Source: Alterisphingorhabdus sp051668705 (GTDB lineage Bacteria; Pseudomonadota; Alphaproteobacteria; Sphingomonadales; Sphingomonadaceae). Taken from it: a stretch of DNA of 64,000 nucleotides. The notes under the pieces were generated by a model that did not search any database, was not told the origin of the DNA, and saw nothing but the letters and a program-made list of their open reading frames with translations. The DNA lies in the NCBI RefSeq assembly GCF_051668705.1, contig NZ_CP196351.1, positions 310,001-374,000 on the forward strand, read 5' to 3'. The position numbers and the translations under genes were made by a program. This document shows, one piece after another, positions 35,252-44,552 of this stretch; the stretch's first letter is position 1; each line of letters starts with the position of its first letter.

Positions 35252-36112
35252 ATGTTGTCCAGATTGCCATTATCCAATGCGAAAAACAGCAGCCAAAGTT
35301 TTTGGTTCTGGATAATATTGGCAGTTATAACCGTGCTTCTGATCATACAGATTGTGCGGTTCATACTGTTACTGGTCAGCCCTGCTACCCCTGTTGGCGG
35401 TTGGCAGCCGCGACAGGCCGTAATTGCATCACCTGAAGAGCGAGAGGCAATATTGTCGCGCTATAATCCCTTTTCCGGTGAAACATTGGCTACAACGCCG
35501 CAAGGCGACGGACCAACGCGCATTACTGCTTTGGACCTTGTGCTTTATGGCACCCGCATGAATGCCGTCACTGGCAGAGGTTCGGCCATTATTGCCGGGA
35601 ATGACGGAGTTCAGCAAAATTTTCTGATCGGCGATGAAGTGATCCCCGGCGTCAAATTGGTGGCAGTGGCCTTTGATAATGTCACGCTGGAACGTGGCGG
35701 CGCGCGGGAAAGCCTGTTTATTGATCAATCAGATGATGTCACGCCGGTTAGCCCCGAACCACCTCAAGCTGTTGCCAATTTGGCAGGGGCAGGGGCAGGG
35801 CAACCAGAAGTGGCGAAACCTGATGGCAATGATAATGCTGCCCTTTTGGCAACGGGCGTCGGCTTTTTGCCGCGTCAGGATGGCAGTAAGGTAACTGGCC
35901 TTAGTGTAAAGGCACAAGGCGATGGCGCGGTTTTCAAAAGGCTGGGTTTTAGAGAGGGTGATGTCATAGTCGCTTATGACGGCAATAAGATCACCAGCGC
36001 GAAAGACACCAGTGCCCTTATTGCTAAAGCCCGACCGGGCAGCCGTTTCTCCGTGCTGGTGGAGCGCGGAGCAAATATTGTCCCTATTGCGATTATTATA
36101 CCGGAAAATTGA
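35252..36112 (+). CDS. gspC: Type II secretion protein GspC
   Basis: The first gene of the secretion cluster. The 286-residue protein has a short cytoplasmic N-terminus, one membrane helix (about 17-43), a homology region near 80-150 (TALDLVLYGTRMNAVTGRGSAI, then GDEVIPGVKLVAV) that contacts the secretin, an Ala/Pro-rich linker, and a C-terminal PDZ domain from about 210 (GLSVKAQGDGAVFKRLGFREGD and VERG). PDZ-bearing GspC proteins are thought to help choose substrates. The gspD ATG overlaps its stop codon. The ATG at 35252 follows GGGAGGG. Confidence 0.93.
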   Translation: MLSRLPLSNAKNSSQSFWFWIILAVITVLLIIQIVRFILLLVSPATPVGGWQPRQAVIASPEEREAILSRYNPFSGETLATTPQGDGPTRITALDLVLYGTRMNAVTGRGSAIIAGNDGVQQNFLIGDEVIPGVKLVAVAFDNVTLERGGARESLFIDQSDDVTPVSPEPPQAVANLAGAGAGQPEVAKPDGNDNAALLATGVGFLPRQDGSKVTGLSVKAQGDGAVFKRLGFREGDVIVAYDGNKITSAKDTSALIAKARPGSRFSVLVERGANIVPIAIIIPEN

Positions 36113-38295
36113 TGCGATATATTTTGATGATTTGCGCCGTACTGGCCCTTATGAACTCTGCGCCTCTGGCTGCGCAGCACACATTGAATGTGCGTGATGC
36201 CGATATTCGGGCCTTTATCGCAGATGCTGCAGAAGTGACAGGGCGGACATTCATAGTTGATGCCCGGGTTAACGGCACTGTATCGGTCGTGTCTGACCGG
36301 CCACTTAGCCGCTCCGAATATTTTGAGATATTTCTTTCAACGATGCGGGCCAATGGTCTGATCGCTATCCCGACGAGTAATGGTGCTTATCGTATTCAAC
36401 CGGTTGCCGGTTCTGCTGCACAGGCCTCTCCGGGCAATAGCCGCACTGCGCAGCGTGACCAATTTGTAACTGATGTTTTCCGTCTCAAATCAATCGATGC
36501 AACATCGGCTGCGGAATCATTGCGTCCATTGGTCAGCAATGAAGGGTCTTTGACGGCCAATCTGGCGGCGAACACGATCATTATAGCTGATTTTGCCGAT
36601 AATGTGCGGCGGATACGTCAATTGGTGACGCAAATTGACAAAGACAATGCAGCGACGCAGTTGGTAACGCTCGATAATGCCGGTGCGCGCGAAATTGCGG
36701 TCGCATTGCAGCAATTGGTTCCTGCGCGGCAGGGCACACAGGCCGTTTCGGTCGTCCCTATTGATAGCAGCAATTCCATTGCATTGCGCGGTGACCCTGC
36801 CACTTTGGCACGGCTTACTGCTTTGGCGGCGCAGCTTGATGCGCGCGCAGCCAATGGTTCGGAAATTCGCGTGGTATGGCTTGACTATGCCGATGCGGAA
36901 ACTCTGGTTCCGGTATTGGAGACATTGGTTGGCCAGCGTTCATCACTGCCCACCAATTTTGCGTCCAATGTAACCCAAGGCAGTGATGGCGCAGCAAATT
37001 CGGACGGGCAAAACCCCGCAGTTACAACATCAGCAACCGTTGTCGGCGGCAATAATGGCGCGATCAGCAGTGTTAGCGGGCGTGGGCCATCGATTATCAC
37101 ACGTTATCCCGGCGCCAATGCTGTCATCATTTCTGCGCCAGTGGATGTGCAACGTAATCTTGCCGAACTGATCCGTCAGCTTGATGTGCGTCAGGAGCAA
37201 GTGCTGGTTGAAGCGATTATCGTCGAATTGTCCGACAGTGTCGCGCGCGAGCTGGGTGTGCAGTTTCTTATCGGTGGGGACAATATCCCCTTTCTTGCAA
37301 CGCCATTTTCCAATGTCAGCCCGAATATTTTGGATATTGCCGGTGGCATATTGGCGGATGAGTTGGATGAAACTACGACCACATTTAACGGCTCAACGGT
37401 GACGACCAGCACCAATAGCGCTACATCTGATTTTCTCCGTCAAAATGCTGCGTCGCGCGTATTGGGCGCGCGTGGCGGCTTTGGCGGTTTTGCTGCTGAT
37501 CTGGGCGGCAATGCGATTTTGGGTGCAATCATCAATGCAGTGCAGGAGGATAATAATTCCAATATCCTCTCCACCCCGCATTTGACAGTGAACAACAATG
37601 TTCAGGGTTCAATATTGTTCGGACAGGAAATTCCGGTCAGCAGCGGCGAAGCACTGTCCGGCAATTTCGACAATGCCTTCCGCACCATCCAACGGCAAAA
37701 TGTTGGTATTGAGCTAGAGGTCAAGCCGCAGATCAATGCTGGCAATGAAGTGCGTCTGGCCCTGCGGCAAGAGGTGAGTTCGATTGTCGGGCCAGTCTCT
37801 GATGATTTTAACGAGCTTATTATCAACAAGCGTGAGATTAACACCATAGTGACAGTCGCCGATGGAGAGATTGTCGCGCTGGGTGGTTTGCTGGATGATA
37901 ATGAGCGGCGCACTATTCAAAAAGTACCGTTTTTGGGCGATATACCGCTGATTGGAGAGCTTTTTAAATCGCGCGGAAAATCGCGTGTGAAGACCAATTT
38001 GCTGGTGTTTATCCGACCAACAATTTTGCGTACGACCGAGGACGCTCGCGCCATTGCTGCGCGGCGTTATGGCTATATTCGCGACCAACAGATTTTGCGT
38101 GACCCTGATGCAGAGCCGAGCATTGATCAACTGGTGCGCGATTATCTGGGCACGACCCCGCCCATAGCGGATGAAGCTGTACTACAGGGCGGACAGATTA
38201 TCATACCCGGCCAAAGCGGCGCTCAGCCTTTGCCTGGCCCGGCAGAACAGACGGACGTTCCAGCCAGCGATAATGCGGCGGCAGGAGGCCAATAG
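36112..38295 (+). CDS. gspD: Type II secretion outer membrane secretin GspD
   Basis: The 727-residue secretin has a signal peptide (cleavage after AAQ near 25), N0-N3 ring-building domains (about 27-330, for example RDADIRAFIADAAEVTGRTFIVD), a low-complexity segment, and the C-terminal secretin domain from about 420. That domain ends in VPFLGDIPLIGELFKSRGK and NLLVFIRPTILR. The multimer forms the outer membrane gate. The last 60 residues are Pro/Ala/Gly-rich. The ATG at 36112 shares its A with the gspC stop. The protein has no visible S-domain for a pilotin; targeting may be self-directed. Confidence 0.95.
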   Translation: MRYILMICAVLALMNSAPLAAQHTLNVRDADIRAFIADAAEVTGRTFIVDARVNGTVSVVSDRPLSRSEYFEIFLSTMRANGLIAIPTSNGAYRIQPVAGSAAQASPGNSRTAQRDQFVTDVFRLKSIDATSAAESLRPLVSNEGSLTANLAANTIIIADFADNVRRIRQLVTQIDKDNAATQLVTLDNAGAREIAVALQQLVPARQGTQAVSVVPIDSSNSIALRGDPATLARLTALAAQLDARAANGSEIRVVWLDYADAETLVPVLETLVGQRSSLPTNFASNVTQGSDGAANSDGQNPAVTTSATVVGGNNGAISSVSGRGPSIITRYPGANAVIISAPVDVQRNLAELIRQLDVRQEQVLVEAIIVELSDSVARELGVQFLIGGDNIPFLATPFSNVSPNILDIAGGILADELDETTTTFNGSTVTTSTNSATSDFLRQNAASRVLGARGGFGGFAADLGGNAILGAIINAVQEDNNSNILSTPHLTVNNNVQGSILFGQEIPVSSGEALSGNFDNAFRTIQRQNVGIELEVKPQINAGNEVRLALRQEVSSIVGPVSDDFNELIINKREINTIVTVADGEIVALGGLLDDNERRTIQKVPFLGDIPLIGELFKSRGKSRVKTNLLVFIRPTILRTTEDARAIAARRYGYIRDQQILRDPDAEPSIDQLVRDYLGTTPPIADEAVLQGGQIIIPGQSGAQPLPGPAEQTDVPASDNAAAGGQ

Positions 38296-38298
38296 GCA

Positions 38299-39861
38299 AT
38301 GGCCCATATTCGCAAAGGCGATGCTGTGGCGGAGAAGGACGCTGATAATGCCGATATTGGTGAAACGCAGCGCTTAAGCCAGCCATTGGTCACTATACCC
38401 TATGCCTTTGCCAAAGAGAATGGAGTCATCTTATTGGGTGATCGCGGCGGCCGCCTTTTAGTGGCGCTGCGTGAAGCAGCGGACCCATTGGTGCTGATTG
38501 AAGTACGCCGCTATTTATCTGCGCCCTTTGATATCGAATTCACCCCGCAATCGGAATTTGACCGGCTATTGGCTGACCAATATGCCATTGACGGCGATGC
38601 TGCGGAAATGGCCCAGTCTATTGGTCGGCGCGAGGGCGAAAGTCTGGACGATCTTGCCGATACGCTGCCCACTGCTGAAGATTTGCTTGACAGTTCCGAT
38701 GATGCCCCTGCGATCAGGCTGATCAATGGCATCATTGCCGATGCGGTGCGGCAGGGTGTCTCCGACATTCATATTGAGCCTTATGAAACAGGGCTTGTCA
38801 TCCGCATGCGGGTTGATGGCGTGCTGAATGAAAAATTGCGTATGCCTGCCCATGTTGCGCCGGTTGTGGTGAGCCGTATCAAGGTGATGGCGCGACTGGA
38901 TATTGCTGAACGGCGGATTCCTCAGGATGGACGCATTGGCCTGACTATCGGCGGTAAGCTCATCGATGTGCGTGTTTCAACCTTGCCCAGCCGCGCAGGC
39001 GAACGTGTCGTGCTGCGTTTGCTTGATAAAGAAAACGCCAATATCAGTCTCGACCTTCTGGGCATGAGCGCTGAAGTTCATCAGATTATGCATGGCGCGT
39101 TGCAGGAGCCAAATGGCATTGTTCTTGTCACTGGGCCAACCGGTGCGGGCAAAACGACCACGCTTTATGCCTGTCTGAAACAGCTTAATGACGGCTCGCG
39201 CAACATGCTGACGGTCGAAGACCCTGTGGAATATGCCGTTGATGGTGTTGGCCAGACACAGGTGAACAGCAAGGTCGGACTGACATTCGCGGCTGGTCTA
39301 CGCGCAATATTGCGGCAAGACCCTGATGTCGTGATGGTCGGAGAGATACGCGACCGCGAAACTGCAGACATTGCAGTGCAAGCGTCTTTAACGGGGCATT
39401 TGGTGCTTTCTACCGTGCACACCAATGATGCGATCGGCGCGATTACGCGGCTGCGCGATATGAAGATAGAACCCTTTTTGCTGGCATCGACCTTAAGAGC
39501 GGTGGTCGCGCAGCGGCTGGTGCGTAGGCTTTGCCCTGAATGCCGTGAACCCGTGCAATCTGATGCCAATATGGCGTCTTTGCTAGGCTTCGAAAAGGAC
39601 ACTCTTGTCTACCGTCCCGTTGGCTGCAAGGCCTGTAACAATAGCGGCTATCAAGGGCGCATCGGTGTGTTTGAAGCTGTTCGCGTTGATGACACTATTC
39701 GCAAATTGATTAACAGTGGCGGCGATGAAACATTGATCGCGCGGCATGCATTCTCACATGCTCCCAATCTGGGCGCTGCTGCGCGCAAATTGGTGCGCTC
39801 TGGCGAGACAACGCCGGAAGAAGCGATCCGTATTTCCCGCAGCGAAGATGAAGACCGTTAA
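38299..39861 (+). CDS. gspE: Type II secretion ATPase GspE
   Basis: The 520-residue hexameric ATPase drives pseudopilus assembly. It has Walker A GPTGAGKTTTLY near 277, the Asp box VEDPVEYAVDGVGQTQVN and Walker B VVMVGEIRDRETADIAVQ. A zinc-binding C-terminal domain carries CPECREPV and CKACNNSGYQGRIG. The N-terminal domain (to about 100) contacts GspL. The start is 4 bases after the gspD stop. The family pattern is complete, so it should be active. Confidence 0.96.
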   Translation: MAHIRKGDAVAEKDADNADIGETQRLSQPLVTIPYAFAKENGVILLGDRGGRLLVALREAADPLVLIEVRRYLSAPFDIEFTPQSEFDRLLADQYAIDGDAAEMAQSIGRREGESLDDLADTLPTAEDLLDSSDDAPAIRLINGIIADAVRQGVSDIHIEPYETGLVIRMRVDGVLNEKLRMPAHVAPVVVSRIKVMARLDIAERRIPQDGRIGLTIGGKLIDVRVSTLPSRAGERVVLRLLDKENANISLDLLGMSAEVHQIMHGALQEPNGIVLVTGPTGAGKTTTLYACLKQLNDGSRNMLTVEDPVEYAVDGVGQTQVNSKVGLTFAAGLRAILRQDPDVVMVGEIRDRETADIAVQASLTGHLVLSTVHTNDAIGAITRLRDMKIEPFLLASTLRAVVAQRLVRRLCPECREPVQSDANMASLLGFEKDTLVYRPVGCKACNNSGYQGRIGVFEAVRVDDTIRKLINSGGDETLIARHAFSHAPNLGAAARKLVRSGETTPEEAIRISRSEDEDR

Positions 39862-39870
39862 TCGGCCGCT

Positions 39871-41097
39871 ATGCAGATATATCAATATATTGCCATTGAT
39901 CCTAAAGGGCGCGAACGCCGCGGATCATTAAAGGCCACAGATAAGCAAGCGGCCATAGCGCAATTATCAGCAAAGAGCTGGCACATATTATCGGTTCAGC
40001 GCGGCCAGAGCGGATCATCTGCCAGTAATGGAGCAGCGGGCGCTGCATTTGCACGCAGGCGGCGCTTAAAAGCTAAGCAGTTGATGCTGTTTACCCGCCA
40101 GCTATCATCGCTCATGCAGGTCAGTCCATTGGAGGAAAGCCTGGGCACGATCAGCCGGCAAAGCGAAAATCCATCAGTGCGGCACATATTGGGAGAGGTG
40201 CATAAGGGCGTGGTTGAGGGGCAGACATTGGCCGATGCTATGGCACGCGAGCCCAAAAGTTTCCCGCCCATATATCGCGCCATGGTTTCTGCGGGTGAAA
40301 GCTCGGGTAGTCTTCCCGCAATCTCAGAACGCTTGGCAGATTTGATGGAAAAACAGGCCGCCATCCGCGGTAAAATCATCACTGCTCTGGCCTATCCCAT
40401 GATTTTGGCATTGGTCGCCATGCTGGTGGTAGTCGGGTTGATGGTCTCGGTTGTGCCGCGCATTGTAGAACAGTTTGACAACGCAAAAACCGACCTGCCG
40501 CCCATTACGGATATTGTGATCGCGATTTCGGGCTTTATGGCAAATTATTGGTGGCTGATATTGGCGCTTTTGCTCTTGGCCATCACTGGATTGCTATTGG
40601 GGCTGCGCAATGCACAGTTTCGCTATCGTTTTGACGGGTTTTTGTTGCGGATTCCTTTCATCGGACGGCTTATTCGTGATGTTCATGCGGCGCGATTGGC
40701 GCGGACCTTATCGACTATGGTGGCCAGCCGCCTGCCATTGCTTGATGGTATGCAGCTCACCGCGCGCACCGTGCGCAACACTGTGCTGCGCCGGTCAATG
40801 GAACAGATTGTCGAGCGTATTCGCGGCGGCGGCAGTCTTTCCGGCGCACTGAAAAGCACAGGGCATTTCCCACCGCTTCTGGTCTATTTGGCGGCGAGCG
40901 GAGAGGCTTCCGGTCAGCTTGATACCATGCTGGAACGCGCAGCGGATTATCTGGAGCGCGAATTTGAAAATTTCACCACCACAGTCTTATCCTTGCTGGA
41001 ACCTGCGATTATTGTGATAATGGGCGGGTTGGTAGCTGTTATTATATTGTCGATCTTGCTGCCCATATTGCAGTTGCAGGATTTGACTGGGTTTTAG
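39871..41097 (+). CDS. gspF: Type II secretion inner membrane platform protein GspF
   Basis: The 408-residue platform protein has two homologous cytoplasmic halves (T2SSF domains). These are LKAKQLMLFTRQLSSLMQVSPLEESLGTI near 65-95 and VHAARLARTLSTMVASRLPLLDGMQL near 270-295. Three membrane helices are visible near 170-195, 215-240 and 380-400. It begins 10 bases after gspE and is followed by the pseudopilin genes. Confidence 0.95.
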   Translation: MQIYQYIAIDPKGRERRGSLKATDKQAAIAQLSAKSWHILSVQRGQSGSSASNGAAGAAFARRRRLKAKQLMLFTRQLSSLMQVSPLEESLGTISRQSENPSVRHILGEVHKGVVEGQTLADAMAREPKSFPPIYRAMVSAGESSGSLPAISERLADLMEKQAAIRGKIITALAYPMILALVAMLVVVGLMVSVVPRIVEQFDNAKTDLPPITDIVIAISGFMANYWWLILALLLLAITGLLLGLRNAQFRYRFDGFLLRIPFIGRLIRDVHAARLARTLSTMVASRLPLLDGMQLTARTVRNTVLRRSMEQIVERIRGGGSLSGALKSTGHFPPLLVYLAASGEASGQLDTMLERAADYLEREFENFTTTVLSLLEPAIIVIMGGLVAVIILSILLPILQLQDLTGF

Positions 41098-41116
41098 CAA
41101 GAGAGACACTATCGCT

Positions 41117-41653
41117 ATGTCATGCACAAGAAGTTCAGGACCGAATAAAATTATGGGAATGATGGACAATAAGAACAGTAAGCTAGCCGAAATGGCCGGC
41201 ACAGATGTTGATAACAGCAAGCGCAAAAAACAGCGTCAAAATGGCTTTACGCTGGTGGAATTGCTGGTGGTTATCTTCATCCTGGGGCTGCTTGCGACCA
41301 TTGTTGCGATCAATGTTCTGCCTGCACAAGATACCGCATCTATCACCACGACCAAGGCCAATATCCGCAATTTGGAGCAGGCGCTTGAGACATATCGGCT
41401 GGACCATAATCGGTATCCCGATATGGCGGATGGACTGCAGGCGTTAAAGACCGCGCCAGCATCACTGGGCGCATCTGCGCGTTATCCGGCGGGCGGCTAT
41501 ATTCGCGGCGAACTTCCCAAAGACCCATGGGGCAACCCCTATCGATATGTCGTGCCCGGCCCTAGCGGGACACCTTATGCGGTATATTCACTAGGCGCAG
41601 ATGGACAGCCCGGCGGCAATGACTTGGATGCAGATATCTATGCCGGTGAGTAA
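41117..41653 (+). CDS. gspG: Type II secretion major pseudopilin GspG
   Basis: A 178-residue pseudopilin. The prepilin peptidase site is QNG|FTLVELLVVIFILGLLATIVAI near residue 43, with the essential Glu at +5. Downstream it has the GspG fold with NIRNLEQALETYRLDHNRYP, GLQALKTAP and KDPWGNPYRYVVPG, ending in the calcium loop SLGADGQPGGNDLDADI. The leader is unusually long from the ATG at 41117. A later ATG (41153 or 41162) would still leave a leader of about 28-31 residues. It builds the pseudopilus shaft. No prepilin peptidase (gspO) is in the window. Confidence 0.93.
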   Translation: MSCTRSSGPNKIMGMMDNKNSKLAEMAGTDVDNSKRKKQRQNGFTLVELLVVIFILGLLATIVAINVLPAQDTASITTTKANIRNLEQALETYRLDHNRYPDMADGLQALKTAPASLGASARYPAGGYIRGELPKDPWGNPYRYVVPGPSGTPYAVYSLGADGQPGGNDLDADIYAGE

Positions 41654-42110
41654 AACCTCTCCTATCTTTGCGAAACCCAATGGGTTTACGCTTATCGAAT
41701 TGCTGATCGTCATTGCGATTATTGGCATGGCGACGGCTGCTATTGTGCTGACCTTGCCCGGCCGTGCTCAGGCCATTCAACAGGATGCAGAGAGTTTGGC
41801 AACGCGATTATCCGCAGCGCGTGATCAGGCCGTTATAGGCGGTCAGCCGGTTGCTATATGGGTGGGGGTTAATGGTTATGGTTTTGAAGCACGGCGTGAT
41901 GGTGAATGGCTGCCCATAACACAGCGCAATCTGGCCAATATTGCATGGCGCGGTGATATTCAGGCAGATGTTGCCAATGGTGAGCGTATGCGCATTGCCT
42001 TTGATAATACCGGCCTGCCCAATCAGGGCATGGATGTTGTCTTGCGCAGCGCCGAGGGCGTAGCGCAAATTTCGGTCAACGATTTGGGTGAGATAGACAT
42101 TGTCCGTTGA
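41640..42110 (+). CDS. gspH: Type II secretion minor pseudopilin GspH
   Basis: A product of about 156 residues that starts at ATG 41640, inside the end of gspG (14-base overlap). A short leader ends at PNG|FTLIELLIVIAIIGMATAAIVL. The body has DAESLATRLSAARDQAVIGGQPVAIW, typical of GspH, and later FDNTGLPNQGMDVVL. GspH is the first minor pseudopilin. In standard clusters gspI, J and K follow, but here gspL overlaps its 3' end. Confidence 0.88.
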   Translation: MPVSKTSPIFAKPNGFTLIELLIVIAIIGMATAAIVLTLPGRAQAIQQDAESLATRLSAARDQAVIGGQPVAIWVGVNGYGFEARRDGEWLPITQRNLANIAWRGDIQADVANGERMRIAFDNTGLPNQGMDVVLRSAEGVAQISVNDLGEIDIVR

Positions 42111-43245
42111 TGGCATCCATCTGATTATATCGCCCATTGATGCTGCTGGCGGTGGAGCGGTTGCGCATTATGCTTGGTGGAAGGTTATGGCTGGCCGGAT
42201 AGTGCAATATGGCCGCGATAGTGATGTGCTGGCAGCATCCGGCTTCACACAGGGCGCTGAGCCAGACCGTGTGACATTGCTGCTGTCCAATGATGATGCC
42301 GCAGTGCGAGTACACCGCTTTGCCGATATAACCCCGCAACAGGCCATAGCCGCTGCACAGGCCGAGGCATTGAACGCAGCGATAGATGCTAATGATGATA
42401 TGCACAGTGCAGCAGCGCTTTTTGAACATAGCTCGGTAGCAATAGCTGCCGTCTCTGCTGTAGTGCGTAAAAGCGTGTTGCAGACCCGTTTGACGCAGTT
42501 GCAGGATATGGGGCTTACACCCGATCATGTGGTGCCCGCAGCAACGTTGATGCCTTTGCCAGAAAGCGGTTATGCATGTTTTGCATTGGCTGATCACAAT
42601 TATCTGCTGGGGCAGGACTTGGCCGCTGCGGATGACCGCGCCTTGCGACAGGCATTGCTTATTGATCAAGAGCCAGAGCTTTTGGATGAGGATAGGGTGC
42701 ATGCAGCGCTGGCGGATTTGCCTTCAGCGCATCTGCCCGATTTGCGTCACGGTGCATTCGCCAAGCAGATGTCTAACGCATATATGACCCCTGTCAGGGC
42801 AAAATGGTTGGCTGGGATGGCCGCCGCCTTGCTGATCATCACTCTATTGATACCGGCGGTTCGGCTCTGGATATATAGCAGTGCCGAAGATGCAGCTATA
42901 TCGGCAGTTTTGACGAAAGTTCAGGCCGATTTTCCTGCAGCAACGGATTTGGGCACTGCACGCAATCTGGTCGATGATGCGCTTGCGCGGCGCGGTGCAG
43001 GGGCGAGTATATTCTCTGTGCCTGCTGCTGCTTTGTTGCGTGCGCTGGAGGAAAGCAAGGGCATTGTGTTGCAAGATCTGGCCTATCAACCCGGAGGTGT
43101 GGTTGCGGCACGAATAAGCGCCGAAAACACTGAAAATGTACGGTTGTTTATGGAAGACTTGCAGATAAACCAAGGTTTCACTCTGACATGTCAGCAATGT
43201 GATCAACCTGGCCAGACGGTTTTTGATATAACGGTGCGCGGATGA
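42100..43245 (+). CDS. gspL: Type II secretion inner membrane protein GspL
   Basis: A 381-residue protein with an actin-like cytoplasmic domain (about 1-220) including RVTLLLSNDDAAVRVHRFADI, one membrane helix near 235-255 (WLAGMAAALLIITLLIPAV) and a periplasmic ferredoxin-like domain. It recruits the GspE ATPase. The start is a TTG at 42100, overlapping the gspH stop by 11 bases. gspM overlaps its own stop in turn. The sequence is divergent but the order and topology fit. Confidence 0.88.
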   Translation: MSVDGIHLIISPIDAAGGGAVAHYAWWKVMAGRIVQYGRDSDVLAASGFTQGAEPDRVTLLLSNDDAAVRVHRFADITPQQAIAAAQAEALNAAIDANDDMHSAAALFEHSSVAIAAVSAVVRKSVLQTRLTQLQDMGLTPDHVVPAATLMPLPESGYACFALADHNYLLGQDLAAADDRALRQALLIDQEPELLDEDRVHAALADLPSAHLPDLRHGAFAKQMSNAYMTPVRAKWLAGMAAALLIITLLIPAVRLWIYSSAEDAAISAVLTKVQADFPAATDLGTARNLVDDALARRGAGASIFSVPAAALLRALEESKGIVLQDLAYQPGGVVAARISAENTENVRLFMEDLQINQGFTLTCQQCDQPGQTVFDITVRG

Positions 43246-43757
43246 TAGACTCTGCAAAAAACTGGTTTTGGGCATTGACGCGCAGGGAGCAGATATTGCT
43301 GGGCATTGCGGCTGGCCTGTTGCTCTTTATCATAGTGGTTTTTGGCATAGTTCGACCACTTTGGGTGGGTAGTTTTGCCGCAGAGCGCAGCTATCAGGAC
43401 AGCGCCTATAAGGCAGCACAGCTTGATGCGCGCTATGCTATATTGCAATCTGCTCCGCAGCGCGCGCCTGCCCCGGCGGGCAATTTGGTGCAGACTTTGG
43501 CTACCGATGCCAGTCAGCGCGGTATCACTCTGGATAGCAATAGTGCGAGCGGTGCAGATGGAGCATTGGTGGCGATTGAGGGCGTTAACCCTAACAGTTT
43601 TCTGCAATGGTCGCTGGCTCTTGAGGCGAAGGGCATCATACTCACCCAATTGTCAATGCGTCCGCTGTCACCCACACCGTCTGTCGCCGGAAATGCCTCT
43701 AACTCTGTACAAAATGTGTCAGTACGTGCTGTCTTTTCGCGCGCTGCAAACAACTAA
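43242..43757 (+). CDS. gspM: Type II secretion inner membrane protein GspM
   Basis: A 171-residue protein with a short cytoplasmic N-terminus (WFWALTRREQILLG), one membrane helix near 22-42 and a periplasmic ferredoxin-like domain that dimerises with GspL. The ATG overlaps the gspL stop (ATGA). The sequence is typical in layout but weak in motifs, so position in the operon is the main evidence. Confidence 0.87.
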   Translation: MIDSAKNWFWALTRREQILLGIAAGLLLFIIVVFGIVRPLWVGSFAAERSYQDSAYKAAQLDARYAILQSAPQRAPAPAGNLVQTLATDASQRGITLDSNSASGADGALVAIEGVNPNSFLQWSLALEAKGIILTQLSMRPLSPTPSVAGNASNSVQNVSVRAVFSRAANN

Positions 43758-43783
43758 AATAGCCCCATTATTCGGAGACTCTG

Positions 43784-44494
43784 ATGCGCCGCCTTATTAT
43801 CACTCTTCTGGTTTTGCTCTGCATCATAGGGGCGGCTTTAGCATTCTTCCCCATGCGCTTGGCTATTGGTTTGGCCGGTGTCGATAAGGCAGGCTTTGCG
43901 GCACAGCAAGTGAGCGGCAGTATTTGGAATGGGCGGTTAGAAAATGCGCAATTTCGCGGTATTGATCTGGGCAATTTGGAGGCGGGGCTGGAACCTTCCA
44001 CCCTGTTGGGAAAGCCATCAATAGCGGTACGCCGGGCCAATGCAGAAGGTGAGGAATTTACCGCACGGTTAAGTGGATCGGCAGGAAAATTGGTGGTGGA
44101 GGATGCGATGGGGGACATTCCCCTTGCAGCAATGTCCGGCAGAATACCCGTGTCTACAGCCCATATTGATGACGGCAATATCACCCTTGATAATGGTCGC
44201 TGTGTTTCTGCTTCGGGTAATATTCGCGTTAAGCCCAGTGGATTGTTCGCGCGCTTTGTGGCGCAGCAGGGTTTGCTAGGAACGATCAGCTGCCAAGGTG
44301 ACAATCTGTCAATGCAGGTTGCGAGCGCCGAAGATGGTACGCAATTGCTTATCTCTATCGACCCGCAAAGGCGCTATGTCATGACTCTCGCATTAGCAGG
44401 GCAAGCGCCGGAATTGGCGATTGCATTGCAAAGATTGGGTTTTGCAAAAACTGGCGACAAGCTGTCGATCAGCCATTCGGGTGTCTTGCGCTAG
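43784..44494 (+). CDS. gspN: Type II secretion protein GspN
   Basis: A 236-residue protein with an N-terminal membrane helix (LIITLLVLLCIIGAALAFFP) and a periplasmic part starting MRLAIGLAG, with VSGSIWNGRLENA, the family's conserved sGSiWnG motif. It is the last gene of the secretion cluster, 26 bases after gspM with CGGAG upstream. GspN is dispensable in many systems and its role is unclear. Confidence 0.88.
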   Translation: MRRLIITLLVLLCIIGAALAFFPMRLAIGLAGVDKAGFAAQQVSGSIWNGRLENAQFRGIDLGNLEAGLEPSTLLGKPSIAVRRANAEGEEFTARLSGSAGKLVVEDAMGDIPLAAMSGRIPVSTAHIDDGNITLDNGRCVSASGNIRVKPSGLFARFVAQQGLLGTISCQGDNLSMQVASAEDGTQLLISIDPQRRYVMTLALAGQAPELAIALQRLGFAKTGDKLSISHSGVLR

Positions 44495-44552
44495 GCCGAT
44501 TGCGCTCTAGAAGTATCCTATAAATATAAAATAAGATTGAGAGGCACAGCCA

